DNA from: Hyphomicrobiaceae bacterium UBA2767
Lineage (GTDB): Bacteria > Pseudomonadota > Alphaproteobacteria > Rhizobiales > Methyloligellaceae
Reading direction: 5' to 3'
Assembly (NCBI GenBank): GCA_002352635.1
Contig: DEIT01000113.1
Coordinates: 1 to 13,769 of the forward strand
Length of the DNA stretch: 13,769 bases
A model generated the notes under the pieces. That model was not told where the DNA came from. It did no database searches and saw nothing but the letters and a program-made list of their open reading frames with translations. Shown here piece after piece: positions 1-6,989 of this stretch. Each line of letters begins with the position of its first letter. The first letter of the stretch is position 1. Both the position numbers and the translations under genes were made by a program.

Positions 1-155
1 CCTGCAAGAGGCCCTGTTCAATAAGTCCCTTCGCGCGCGTGCGCGAAAGCTTGCGGCGCTCACACGTCCCGTTGTGGCGCACCACCTTGCGCAGAGCGCG
101 CCTTTCCGCATAGCCGAGTCGAATCGCCGTCGTGGGCTCAGTTTCAGCCCGCGCC
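1..155. other. Unassigned window edge, no confident gene
   Basis: This stretch is GC-rich and has open frames running off the left edge on both strands. On the plus strand a frame is open from position 2 to a TAA at 170-172; on the minus strand a frame is open from about position 155 to the edge without a convincing start codon. Both translations are arginine-rich and I recognise neither, so no gene is called. A 7-bp inverted repeat (30-36 with 41-47, loop GCGT) of alternating G and C lies inside. If a real gene is here, a leftward one would fit best, because the CtrA-like box at 156-174 would lie just upstream of it. Confidence 0.3.
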
Positions 156-174
156 GGTTAACACCTGATTAACC
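156..174. promoter_or_regulatory. CtrA-type box (TTAA-N7-TTAA)
   Basis: The sequence has TTAA at 158-161, seven bases, then TTAA at 169-172, and the palindrome extends one base pair pair further on each side (GGTTAA at 156-161, TTAACC at 169-174). TTAA-N7-TTAA(C) is the established full-site consensus for CtrA, the cell-cycle response regulator of alphaproteobacteria. The nearest confident gene (338-835) points leftward and ends here, so the target would have to be a gene starting leftward inside 1-150 and continuing off the window. The match is exact, but chance occurrence of an 8-base pattern cannot be excluded. Confidence 0.5.
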
Positions 175-197
175 ATGTTTTGAGGATGTGATTTAAT

Positions 198-332
198 CGT
201 CATTCCGGCGAAAGCCGGAATCCAGATCAGACGTGCCAAACCTGCCGCTGCAAATACTGGATCCCGAATCGCACGGCGGATCGAGATCATTGGCATACTC
301 GACACTCAGGCCGCCGATCGTCCGGGATGACG
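198..332. repeat. REP/MITE-like repeat with CGTCATTCCGG-type inverted ends
   Basis: The left end CGTCATTCCGG (198-208) is matched at the right end by CCGGGATGACG (322-332), whose complement agrees at 10 of 11 positions. Just inside the left end is a hairpin of 8 bp (ATTCCGGC 202-209 with GCCGGAAT 214-221) closed by a GAAA loop. A CTGGATCCCG stretch at about 257-266 mirrors the GGAATCCAG of the left half. Dispersed elements with CGTCATTCC(G/C)GC ends are familiar from alphaproteobacterial intergenic regions. The interior encodes nothing recognisable. It lies 5 nt downstream of the stop of the leftward gene at 338-835, where its folding could help end or stabilise that transcript. Confidence 0.6.
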
Positions 333-337
333 GGTTG

Positions 338-835
338 CTAATTGCGATCGTCTTCGTCTTCAGTTCCTGCAGGGAGAATTTTTGCAAGGTCGTCCTCAAT
401 ATCTAACCCATACTTCGCCGCCAAAATAGCAAGATGGACACCAAATACACCGCGCATTTCTCCAAGTGCACTATTGAAATGCCAACTCGCAAAATGATTC
501 AGATGCGCGCCATAAGTCACAATCCGATCATCACTCTGCACATCATCCAAAAACTTACGGCAGGCCGCACGCATCGCTCGAACTGAAGCATTTAGTTCAG
601 AGTCATTTGAAAGATCCTCCAATATCGACGATAGAAGATGTCTTATCTCTATGACGGACTGAACGCAGTGCTGAGGTAGTTCCAACTTATCAGGGTTATA
701 CAGAACCCGCCGGTCTTCCAGATTTGTAACAACCTTCTTGGCGACCGCTATCTCCGACTCGGGAGGTGTCCAAGACACACCGAAGACTGGTGTGCTAATT
801 CCCGTAATCCGTTTCAATACTTCAGGAAATTTCAA
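338..835 (-). CDS. Uncharacterised 165-aa protein, tentatively DUF6650 family
   Basis: The frame is open further upstream, but those residues overlap the acyl-CoA synthetase. I place the start at the TTG at 833-835: an AAGGAG ribosome-binding site (844-849) lies 8 nt before it, inside the last codons of the synthetase, and the protein then opens with MKFPEVLKRITGISTPVFG, the kind of N-terminus I associate from memory with DUF6650. It has 165 residues, no signal peptide and no membrane segment. Visible blocks are TGISTPVFGVSW (11-22), DRRVLY (41-46), an Arg/His-containing helix (CVQSVIEIRHLL, 57-68), GEMRGVFGVH (125-134) and a very acidic tail. No catalytic motif is evident. The stop of the synthetase is only 2 nt away, so translational coupling is likely. 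GC content is visibly lower than in the neighbours (three 60-base rows counted by hand gave 38-50 %, against 62 % in one synthetase row), which suggests acquisition by transfer. Function unknown. Confidence 0.72.
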   Translation of the reverse strand: MKFPEVLKRITGISTPVFGVSWTPPESEIAVAKKVVTNLEDRRVLYNPDKLELPQHCVQSVIEIRHLLSSILEDLSNDSELNASVRAMRAACRKFLDDVQSDDRIVTYGAHLNHFASWHFNSALGEMRGVFGVHLAILAAKYGLDIEDDLAKILPAGTEDEDDRN

Positions 836-837
836 GC

Positions 838-2466
838 TCAGATCTCCTTCGCCATTTCCCGCAGCTTGAACTTCTGGATCTTGCCGGTCGAGGTCTTGGG
901 CAGCTCTGTGAAGACCACGTGTCGCGGGCATTTGTAGTGCGCCAGGTTTTCGCGGCACCAGCCGATAAGATCATCAGGGCTGACTTCGGCTCCGTCCGCC
1001 GTCTCCACGAACGCGCACGGCGTTTCACCCCATTTATCGTCGGGCCTGGCGACGACAGCCGCCGCTGACACTGCGGGGTGTTTGTAGAGCGTATCTTCAA
1101 CCTCGATTGAGGAAATGTTTTCGCCGCCGGAGATAATGATGTCCTTGGAACGGTCCTTGAGCTGGATATAGCCATCCGGGTGCAACACGCCGAGATCGCC
1201 GGAATGGAACCAGCCCCCGGCGAAGGCATCTTGCGTGGCCTGTTTGTTTTTCAAATACCCCTTCATGACGATATTGCCTCGGAACATGACCTCGCCCAGC
1301 GTCTCACCGTTTGGCGTTACCCGCTCCATGGTGTTCGGGTCCATGACGGTGAGGTCTTCAAGCGCTGGATAACGCACGCCCTGGCGGATGCGCATGCCCA
1401 TTTGTTCGGGCCTGTCCAGCGTGTCCCACTCTTCCTTCCACTCGTTGAGCGTGGCCGGTCCATAGGTCTCTGTCAGCCCATAGAGATGCGTGAGGTTGAA
1501 GCCTGCGTCACTCATTTGTGCCAGTACGGCAGCGGGCGGCGGTGCGGCCGCATGGGCGAAGGAGACACGGTGATCAAAATCGCGTTTATCATCTTTGCTC
1601 CCCTGCAGCAGTGCCGACATGACGATCGGCGCACCGCACATATGCGTCACCTTGTGATCGGCGATTGCGTCATACATGGCCTTGGCGCGCACCCAACGCA
1701 GACACACATGCACGCCTGCCGTCATGGAGAGCGTCCACGGGAAACACCAGCCGTTGCAGTGAAACATGGGTAGCGTCCACAGATAGACGGGGAAGCGGCC
1801 CATGCCTGTCGAGATCGTGTTTGCGTAACACATGAGCGCGGCACCCCGATGGTGGTAAACGACACCCTTCGGATTGCCGGTCGTGCCGCTGGTGTAGTTC
1901 AGCGAGATTGAGTCCCATTCATTCTTCGGCGGTGCCCATTGGAACTCCGGATCACCGTCCTTGATGAAGTCCTCATACTCCTGTTCGCCCAGCAACTCAC
2001 CATCCTGTGGGAACTCCGGATCGTCATAGTCGATTACGAGCGGTTGAACCGTGGCCAGCGCAAGTGCCTCCCTGACCGTTTCGGCAAACTCCCGGTCTGT
2101 AATGAGGACTTTGGTTTCTGCGTGATCGAGCTGGAATGCAATGACCGCTGCATCAAGGCGCGTGTTCATGCAATGCAGAACCGCTCCCGTCATCGGAACA
2201 CCGTAATGCGCTTCAAGCATCGGTGGAGTGTTGGACAGCATAACGGAAACCGCGTCGCCCTTGCCTATACCCTTCCTTTCAAGAACGGAGGCGAGCTTGC
2301 GTGAGCGGGCGTAAAAGTTGCCATAGGTAACACGGGCATTGCCGTGGATGATTGCGAGCCGGTCCGGGAAGGTCCGCGCCGAACGGTCGAGAAACGAAAG
2401 CGGCGTTAACGGCTGGTGGTTGGCCGGGTTTGGATCGAGATCAGTTTCAAACGGATTCTTGGCCAT
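838..2466 (-). CDS. AMP-forming acyl-CoA synthetase, DmdB/PRK08162-like
   Basis: This 542-aa enzyme should adenylate a carboxylic acid with ATP and transfer it to CoA in the cytoplasm. The ANL-superfamily signatures are all present: the P-loop YTSGTTGNPKG (about 191-201), YGLTETYGP (329-337), the WFHSGD segment ending at the ATP-ribose Asp (about 424), the hinge region KDRSKDIIISGGENIS and the C-terminal PKTSTGK with catalytic Lys529. The N-terminus (DLDPNPANHQPLTPLSFLDR) and the WTLPMFHCNGWCFPW block are typical of the group that contains 3-methylmercaptopropionyl-CoA ligase DmdB and related short/medium-chain ligases. The ATG at 2466 is chosen because GGGAGG precedes it by about 6 nt; the frame reaches back to 2514 without such support. 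It lies 57 nt downstream of the TSUP permease and directly upstream of the unknown gene at 338-835. The family is sure; the acyl substrate is not readable from sequence. Confidence 0.95.
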   Translation of the reverse strand: MAKNPFETDLDPNPANHQPLTPLSFLDRSARTFPDRLAIIHGNARVTYGNFYARSRKLASVLERKGIGKGDAVSVMLSNTPPMLEAHYGVPMTGAVLHCMNTRLDAAVIAFQLDHAETKVLITDREFAETVREALALATVQPLVIDYDDPEFPQDGELLGEQEYEDFIKDGDPEFQWAPPKNEWDSISLNYTSGTTGNPKGVVYHHRGAALMCYANTISTGMGRFPVYLWTLPMFHCNGWCFPWTLSMTAGVHVCLRWVRAKAMYDAIADHKVTHMCGAPIVMSALLQGSKDDKRDFDHRVSFAHAAAPPPAAVLAQMSDAGFNLTHLYGLTETYGPATLNEWKEEWDTLDRPEQMGMRIRQGVRYPALEDLTVMDPNTMERVTPNGETLGEVMFRGNIVMKGYLKNKQATQDAFAGGWFHSGDLGVLHPDGYIQLKDRSKDIIISGGENISSIEVEDTLYKHPAVSAAAVVARPDDKWGETPCAFVETADGAEVSPDDLIGWCRENLAHYKCPRHVVFTELPKTSTGKIQKFKLREMAKEI

Positions 2467-2523
2467 GACGCCTCCCTTTAACCAAAAGCTAGCCGTGCTG
2501 GCAGAGCGTTGCAATCATTGGAA

Positions 2524-3282
2524 CTAAGTACTGAACAGCGCGACTACCCCATCCCACATGAGTTTGAGCGAGATGATAAAAATCGCAAAGTAGGCAAAGC
2601 GGTAGAAAGTCTCCATACGCAGCATCTTCACCAGCCACGCGCCGGCAAAAATAGACAACGGCGCAAGGGGTGATAGCACCAGCGAAGTTGTGAGATTGGT
2701 GGTGTCGAGCTGGCCGAGAACGGCATAGGGGAGCACCTTGAGCAAGTTGACGGCGGTGAAAAAGATGACGCTGGTGCCGACAAACAGCCTTGGCTTCAGC
2801 CGCTGGGGCAGGAGGTACATCTGCAGCGGAGGTCCGCCTGCATGGGATACAAAGGATGTAAATCCGGCGGTTGCACCCCAAAACCCACCCTTGGCGGCGT
2901 TCGGTTGCGTCGTTTTCGAGCCGCGCCACCCAATCCAATAATCAAGGGTGAAAAGAAGTGCGATGAACCCGACGATCAGCCGCACATGGCCTTCGGACAC
3001 GTAGGCGGCTGTCAGGTAGCCAATGCCAATGCCAACAAGCGCTGCGGGAATGAGGATTTTCAGATTGGGAAGATCATAAACGCCGCGATAGCTCCACAAC
3101 GCAAACACGTCCATGGCAATCAGGATCGGTAGCAAGATGCCGGCAGCCTGGATTGGCGAGATCACCAGGGCCATCAGCGGTACACCAAGCATACCGAGCG
3201 CGCTGACGAATCCGCCCTTGGCTAGCCCCACCAGAATGATCGCGGGAATTGCAACGGCGTAAAAGTTTGGGTCGGTGATCAT
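2524..3282 (-). CDS. TSUP-family permease (TauE/SafE, former DUF81)
   Basis: This is a 252-aa hydrophobic protein with about eight membrane segments and the two-repeat organisation of the TSUP family, whose characterised members export sulfite, sulfoacetate or related sulfur anions. The first repeat carries GLAKGGF (residues about 19-25 from the ATG) and the second GFTSFVSHAGGPPLQMYLLP (about 140-159), the hallmark loop of this family. I chose ATG at 3282; a TTG at 3294 in the same frame is the alternative, and neither has a strong ribosome-binding site. The acyl-CoA synthetase follows 57 nt downstream on the same strand, so the two probably share a transcript, and prpE starts divergently 196 nt away. 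Sulfite export is a family-level guess; several TSUP proteins have unknown substrates. Confidence 0.88.
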   Translation of the reverse strand: MITDPNFYAVAIPAIILVGLAKGGFVSALGMLGVPLMALVISPIQAAGILLPILIAMDVFALWSYRGVYDLPNLKILIPAALVGIGIGYLTAAYVSEGHVRLIVGFIALLFTLDYWIGWRGSKTTQPNAAKGGFWGATAGFTSFVSHAGGPPLQMYLLPQRLKPRLFVGTSVIFFTAVNLLKVLPYAVLGQLDTTNLTTSLVLSPLAPLSIFAGAWLVKMLRMETFYRFAYFAIFIISLKLMWDGVVALFST

Positions 3283-3478
3283 TGGCGCGATCAATCAGGG
3301 CAGGAGCGGGATTTCCGCGCTTCTACCGCCCATTAGGCTTTCGGGCTAGTGCGAAAGTCGCCTGCGGCACTTGTTGCAGACCCCCTCGCGCGCCAGAATG
3401 GAATTGAATAAAAAGAAGCTGTGGGGTGGTCGACCATGAATTCGGTAGATCCGTCCGACGGTAACAGGGGAGGGCGCA
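3283..3478. promoter_or_regulatory. Divergent intergenic region between TSUP permease and prpE
   Basis: This 196-bp spacer must carry the promoters for the leftward permease/synthetase unit and the rightward prpE/dioxygenase unit. I could not find a convincing sigma70 -35/-10 pair for either side (TTGCAG at 3374-3379 has no good partner) and no clear palindromic operator. A purine-rich AGGGGAGGG just before position 3479 is the ribosome-binding site of prpE. Confidence 0.4.
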
Positions 3479-5386
3479 ATGGCGAGCCGGTACAGAGAAG
3501 TTTATGAGAGCTGGCTGAAGGATCCGGAGGGGTTCTGGGGCGAGGCGGCGAAATCCATCGACTGGGTGAAACCGGCCGACAAGGTTTTTGACGCGGATGC
3601 GGGAATTTACGGGCGCTGGTTCGTCGGGGCGGAATGCAACACGTGTTACAACTGCATCGACCGGCATGTGGAACGCGGACGTGGTGATCAGCTTGCGCTG
3701 ATTTACGACAGTCCGATTACCGGTGCGCAACAGAAATTTACCTATTCTCAAGTCCTCGACGAAGTATCGGCACTTGGAGCCGTCCTTCAGGATCTAGGCG
3801 TGGAAAAGGACGATCGAGTGATCGTCTACATGCCGATGATCCCGCAGGCTGCGTTCGCCATGCTTGCATGCGCGCGCATCGGTGCGATCCACTCGGTGGT
3901 GTTTGGTGGGTTTGCGCCCAATGAACTTGCGATCCGCATCGACGACGCCGAGCCTAAGGTCATCCTGACTGCTTCATGCGGAATCGAGCCTGGTCGGGTA
4001 ATCGAATACAAGCCGCTCCTCGATGAGGCTATTGAGCACTCGTCATCGAAGCCATCGGCCTGCGTGATCTTCCAGCGCGAACAGGCGACCGCCTCAATGA
4101 TCGAGGGGCGTGATCACGACTGGGCAGAAACCGTGGCGCAAGCCAAAGCGGACGGCAGGCGAGCTGAATGCGTTACTGTCGCTGCCACCGATCCTCTTTA
4201 TATCCTCCACACCTCGGGAACCACTGGCCAGCCCAAGGGCGTGGTGCGCGACAATGGTGGGCACATGGTGGCGCTCTACTGGTCAATGAAGAACATCTAC
4301 GACGTCGACCCGGGCGAGGTGTATTGGGCCGCGTCTGATGTCGGTTGGGTCGTAGGACATTCCTATATCGTCTATGCGCCGTTGCTGCATGGCAACACCA
4401 GCATCATGTTCGAAGGCAAGCCGGTCGGCACGCCGGATGCGGGCGTGTTCTGGCGCGTGATTTCGGAGCACAAGGTGGCGGCGATGTTTACCGCGCCCAC
4501 GGCCTTCCGTGCCATCAAGCGGGTAGACCCGGATGCCGAGTTTATTGGCAAGTATGACCTTTCCAATTTCCGCATTCTGTTTCTCGCCGGTGAACGGGCG
4601 GATCCCGATACCATCCAGTGGGCTGAAGACAATCTGAAAGTCCCGGTCATTGATCATTGGTGGCAGACGGAAACCGGATGGACCATTGCCGGCAACCCGA
4701 TGGGTCTCGGTGCACTTCCCGTAAAGCACGGGTCGTCCACGGTTCCCATGCCCGGATATGAAATCCACATTCTCGATGAGGCCAACAATCAGGTCGAAGC
4801 CGGCAAGATCGGTGCGATCTCCATCAAGCTACCGTTGCCGCCGTCATGCCTGCCCACGCTGTGGGACGCGGATGAACGGTTCAAAGAGAGCTACCTTGAT
4901 GAGTATCCCGGATACTACAAGACGGCCGACGCGGGATACCTCGACGAAGATGGCTACGTCTACATCATGGCGCGAACCGACGACATCATAAATGTCGCCG
5001 GTCACCGGCTTTCCACGGGTGGAATGGAGGAAGTCGTCGCCGCGCATCCAGATGTGGCCGAATGTGCGGTTATCGGCATTGCCGATCAGCTGAAGGGACA
5101 GATACCGGCAGGTTTCCTGGTGTTGAATGCGGGCGTGAACCGCGACCCGGAGGACATAGAAAAAGAAGTGATCACGCTGGTACGCGAGAAGATCGGCCCG
5201 GTTGCTGCATTCAAGCTTGTCCTCGCGGTACAACGTCTTCCCAAGACGCGTTCAGGCAAGATCCTGCGCGGCACCATGCGCTGTATCGCGGATGGAGAGG
5301 ACTACAAGATGCCAGCGACCATCGACGATCCGGTGATCCTCACCGAGATCACGGATGCGCTGAAGGGAAGGGGTATTCCAGCGTAA
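3479..5386 (+). CDS. prpE: Propionyl-CoA synthetase (propionate-CoA ligase)
   Basis: This 635-aa enzyme activates propionate (and probably other C3 acids such as acrylate) to the CoA thioester through an acyl-adenylate. It has the acetyl-CoA-synthetase N-terminal extension (ESWLKDPEGFWGEAAKSIDW, 10-29, and NTCYNCIDRHVERG, 54-67), the P-loop HTSGTTGQPKG (244-254), WWQTETG (394-400), YYKTADAGYLDEDGY (479-493), RTDDIINVAGHRLSTGGMEE (499-518) and the catalytic PKTRSGK lysine (Lys594), which in this family is also the regulatory acyl-lysine site. TASCGIEPGRVIEYKPLLDEAI (split around residues 164-185) marks PrpE rather than Acs. The usual TGD triad is TAD here, with the key Asp kept. The ATG at 3479 follows AGGGGAGGG at good distance. 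The dioxygenase starts 3 nt after the stop, so the two are almost certainly co-transcribed. Confidence 0.93.
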   Translation: MASRYREVYESWLKDPEGFWGEAAKSIDWVKPADKVFDADAGIYGRWFVGAECNTCYNCIDRHVERGRGDQLALIYDSPITGAQQKFTYSQVLDEVSALGAVLQDLGVEKDDRVIVYMPMIPQAAFAMLACARIGAIHSVVFGGFAPNELAIRIDDAEPKVILTASCGIEPGRVIEYKPLLDEAIEHSSSKPSACVIFQREQATASMIEGRDHDWAETVAQAKADGRRAECVTVAATDPLYILHTSGTTGQPKGVVRDNGGHMVALYWSMKNIYDVDPGEVYWAASDVGWVVGHSYIVYAPLLHGNTSIMFEGKPVGTPDAGVFWRVISEHKVAAMFTAPTAFRAIKRVDPDAEFIGKYDLSNFRILFLAGERADPDTIQWAEDNLKVPVIDHWWQTETGWTIAGNPMGLGALPVKHGSSTVPMPGYEIHILDEANNQVEAGKIGAISIKLPLPPSCLPTLWDADERFKESYLDEYPGYYKTADAGYLDEDGYVYIMARTDDIINVAGHRLSTGGMEEVVAAHPDVAECAVIGIADQLKGQIPAGFLVLNAGVNRDPEDIEKEVITLVREKIGPVAAFKLVLAVQRLPKTRSGKILRGTMRCIADGEDYKMPATIDDPVILTEITDALKGRGIPA

Positions 5387-5389
5387 GGA

Positions 5390-6283
5390 ATGGGGAGAGA
5401 GGTGGTTGAGCGGAAAGTGCCCGAGCTGGATTTGAGACCATTGTCCAATGCGTTGGGCGCGGAGGTCTGCGGGCTGGACATCACCGGGGAGTTCACCGCC
5501 GCGCAGACTGCAGCCATTCGCGGTGCATGGAATGAGCACCATATCCTGCTATTTCGGGATGTGGACTGGAGCCCAGCGGAACACATCTCGTTCTCCCGGC
5601 TTTTTGGTGAACTGGACATCCATGAGGCGACGCCGTTTGATCGCCTTGAAGGGTATCCCGAACTTCTCGAGGTCACAAACAAGCCGAAGAACGGGAAACC
5701 GTCTGAAACGCGCAACACTGGACGCAACTGGCATTCGGACTATGCCTACACGAACCGTCCCTCCGCCTCCTCCATGCTCTATTGTGTAGAAAAGCCTCCC
5801 GTCGGCGGCGACACAATGTTCTGCAATATGGTTCGTGCCTACGACGAGCTCTCGCCGACGATGAAGGAAATCGTTGAGGGGTTGCATGCCGTGTTCGATT
5901 TTAGCCTTGTCGGCAGGCAGAATTCGGAAAAGACGGCGGAACTGCGCCTGCTCAATCCGCCGATTGCCCACCCGGCCGTGCGTGTTCACCCGGAAAGCGG
6001 CCTTAAGGCGCTCTATGTCAGCGAGCGCGCTTCTCACTTTCACGGAATGAGTAAGGCGGAGAGTCGGCCGATTATCGACTATCTGTGCCGGCACGCGACC
6101 CGGCATGAGAATGTATACCGGCATAGCTGGCATACTGGTGATCTCGTCCTGTGGGACAATCGCACAACCATGCATGTCGCGCTTGCCGACTTCGATCAAA
6201 CGAAGCCGCGCCGGATGTTGCGAACCACGCTGCTGGGAGAACCATCCGGATTCCTGGTGCCGAAGGCGGATGAGGCGGCTTGA
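5390..6283 (+). CDS. TauD/TfdA-family Fe(II)/2-oxoglutarate dioxygenase
   Basis: A 297-aa cytoplasmic non-heme iron oxygenase. The iron triad is complete: H115 and D117 in NWHSDYAY, and H262 in DNRTTMHVAL. The 2OG contacts known from TauD are also there: T142 (GGDT) and R274, with R278 at the second arginine. The region from SSMLYCVEKPPVGGDT to the C-terminus resembles TfdA (2,4-D dioxygenase; YRHSWHTGDLVLWDNR block) more than E. coli TauD. Compared with TauD from memory, H78 matches the substrate His70, but Tyr73, Asn95 and Phe206 appear replaced by Thr81, Gly111 and Ala214, so taurine is doubtful as substrate. The start is either ATG 5390 or GTG 5402; the latter has a better-placed GGGGAGA. 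It is 3 nt behind prpE, which suggests a link to short-chain acid metabolism. Family certain, substrate unknown. Confidence 0.92.
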   Translation: MGREVVERKVPELDLRPLSNALGAEVCGLDITGEFTAAQTAAIRGAWNEHHILLFRDVDWSPAEHISFSRLFGELDIHEATPFDRLEGYPELLEVTNKPKNGKPSETRNTGRNWHSDYAYTNRPSASSMLYCVEKPPVGGDTMFCNMVRAYDELSPTMKEIVEGLHAVFDFSLVGRQNSEKTAELRLLNPPIAHPAVRVHPESGLKALYVSERASHFHGMSKAESRPIIDYLCRHATRHENVYRHSWHTGDLVLWDNRTTMHVALADFDQTKPRRMLRTTLLGEPSGFLVPKADEAA

Positions 6284-6301
6284 GTAGTTAGTGAAGGCGT
6301 C

Positions 6302-6334
6302 AAATGGGCAGCGGTGCATGCCCGCTGCCCAAAT
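6302..6334. terminator. Hairpin terminator between convergent genes
   Basis: A perfect 9-bp stem (GGGCAGCGG at 6306-6314, CCGCTGCCC at 6322-6330) with a 7-nt loop is flanked by AAAT on both sides. It lies 22 nt after the dioxygenase stop and 29 nt beyond the fasciclin-gene stop. The T-run on either strand is only three bases, so it is a plausible bidirectional terminator or transcript-end stabiliser, not a textbook one. Confidence 0.55.
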
Positions 6335-6359
6335 GTGTCGTTCTTTCCTTGCCGGGCTG

Positions 6360-6839
6360 TTACTTCGGCAAAACGACCGTGTCGATCACGTGGATTACGC
6401 CGTTGGAGGCGGAGATGTCGGCCTTGGTCACTTTCGCGTTGTCGACCATCACGCCTTTGGTGGCATTGACCGACAGGTTGGAGCCCTGAACCGTTTTCAC
6501 GTCGGCCTTCTTGCCTGCGATATCGCCCGACATCACTTTGCCAGGGATCACATGATACGTCAGGATTGCAACGAGCTTCTCCTTGTTCTCCGGCTTGAGA
6601 AGATCTTCCACCGTGCCTTTCGGAAGCTTGGCAAATGCGTCATCAGTCGGCGCGAACACTGTAAACGGGCCCTTGCCTTTGAGCGTATCAACCAAACCGG
6701 CTGCTTTAACGGCGGCAACCAGCGTATTGAATTGGCCAGCGCTTGCGGCCGTATCAACGATGTCCTTGTTACCCGCCTGAGCAAACGAGGCCGGCAGGAT
6801 CAATAGGACGGCAACCATCAGATTGCGAAGAAGCGTCAT
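6360..6839 (-). CDS. Secreted fasciclin (FAS1) domain protein
   Basis: The 159-aa precursor begins with a Sec signal peptide (MTLLRN, hydrophobic core, ...ASFAQA, cleavage near residue 22) and consists of a single FAS1 domain. The family motifs are clear: FTVFAPTDDAF (59-69, the H1 box), YHVIPG (95-100) and the closing NGVIHVIDTVVLP (146-158, the H2 box). FAS1 proteins act in adhesion or as periplasmic/surface proteins of poorly known role; single-domain bacterial forms like this are common. I chose ATG 6839, 8 nt after AAGGAAAC; an ATG at 6857 would put charged residues before the same signal and is less likely. The gene stands alone, converging on the dioxygenase and with no related neighbour. 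Confidence 0.93.
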   Translation of the reverse strand: MTLLRNLMVAVLLILPASFAQAGNKDIVDTAASAGQFNTLVAAVKAAGLVDTLKGKGPFTVFAPTDDAFAKLPKGTVEDLLKPENKEKLVAILTYHVIPGKVMSGDIAGKKADVKTVQGSNLSVNATKGVMVDNAKVTKADISASNGVIHVIDTVVLPK

Positions 6840-6989
6840 TGGTAGTTTCCTTTCCATTGGGGTTGGATGAGCGGTTTACGCAGTCCCGCTCTAACCGGAT
6901 CAGTCATGCGGCGCGCTGTCGCGGCTGTGCCCGAATTCGGTCATTATTGAGGGATCAACCCCTGTGGACGCGAAGTCAGAAAGCGGCTG

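Noticed and set aside
2..172. Plus-strand open frame at the left edge as the end of a gene
   Set aside because: It is short and arginine-rich, and an open frame of similar quality exists on the opposite strand; nothing identifies either as coding.
193..399. 68-aa open frame on the minus strand
   Set aside because: It lies mostly inside the repeat element and overlaps the end of the gene at 338-835; its protein ends in the translated repeat (SGFRRNDD is the usual reading of such repeats).
836..958. Longer N-terminus of the 338-835 gene, starting at 958
   Set aside because: These residues are an alternative-frame reading of the conserved C-terminus of the acyl-CoA synthetase and are low-complexity; the TTG at 835 has a strong ribosome-binding site and gives a sensible N-terminus.
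3374..3402. Possible sigma70 promoter for prpE (TTGCAG box)
   Set aside because: At the standard 17-bp spacing the -10 position reads AATGGA, too poor a match to call.
4283..4768. 161-aa minus-strand frame inside prpE
   Set aside because: It is a shadow of a GC-rich conserved gene; the plus strand encodes the catalytic motifs of PrpE throughout.
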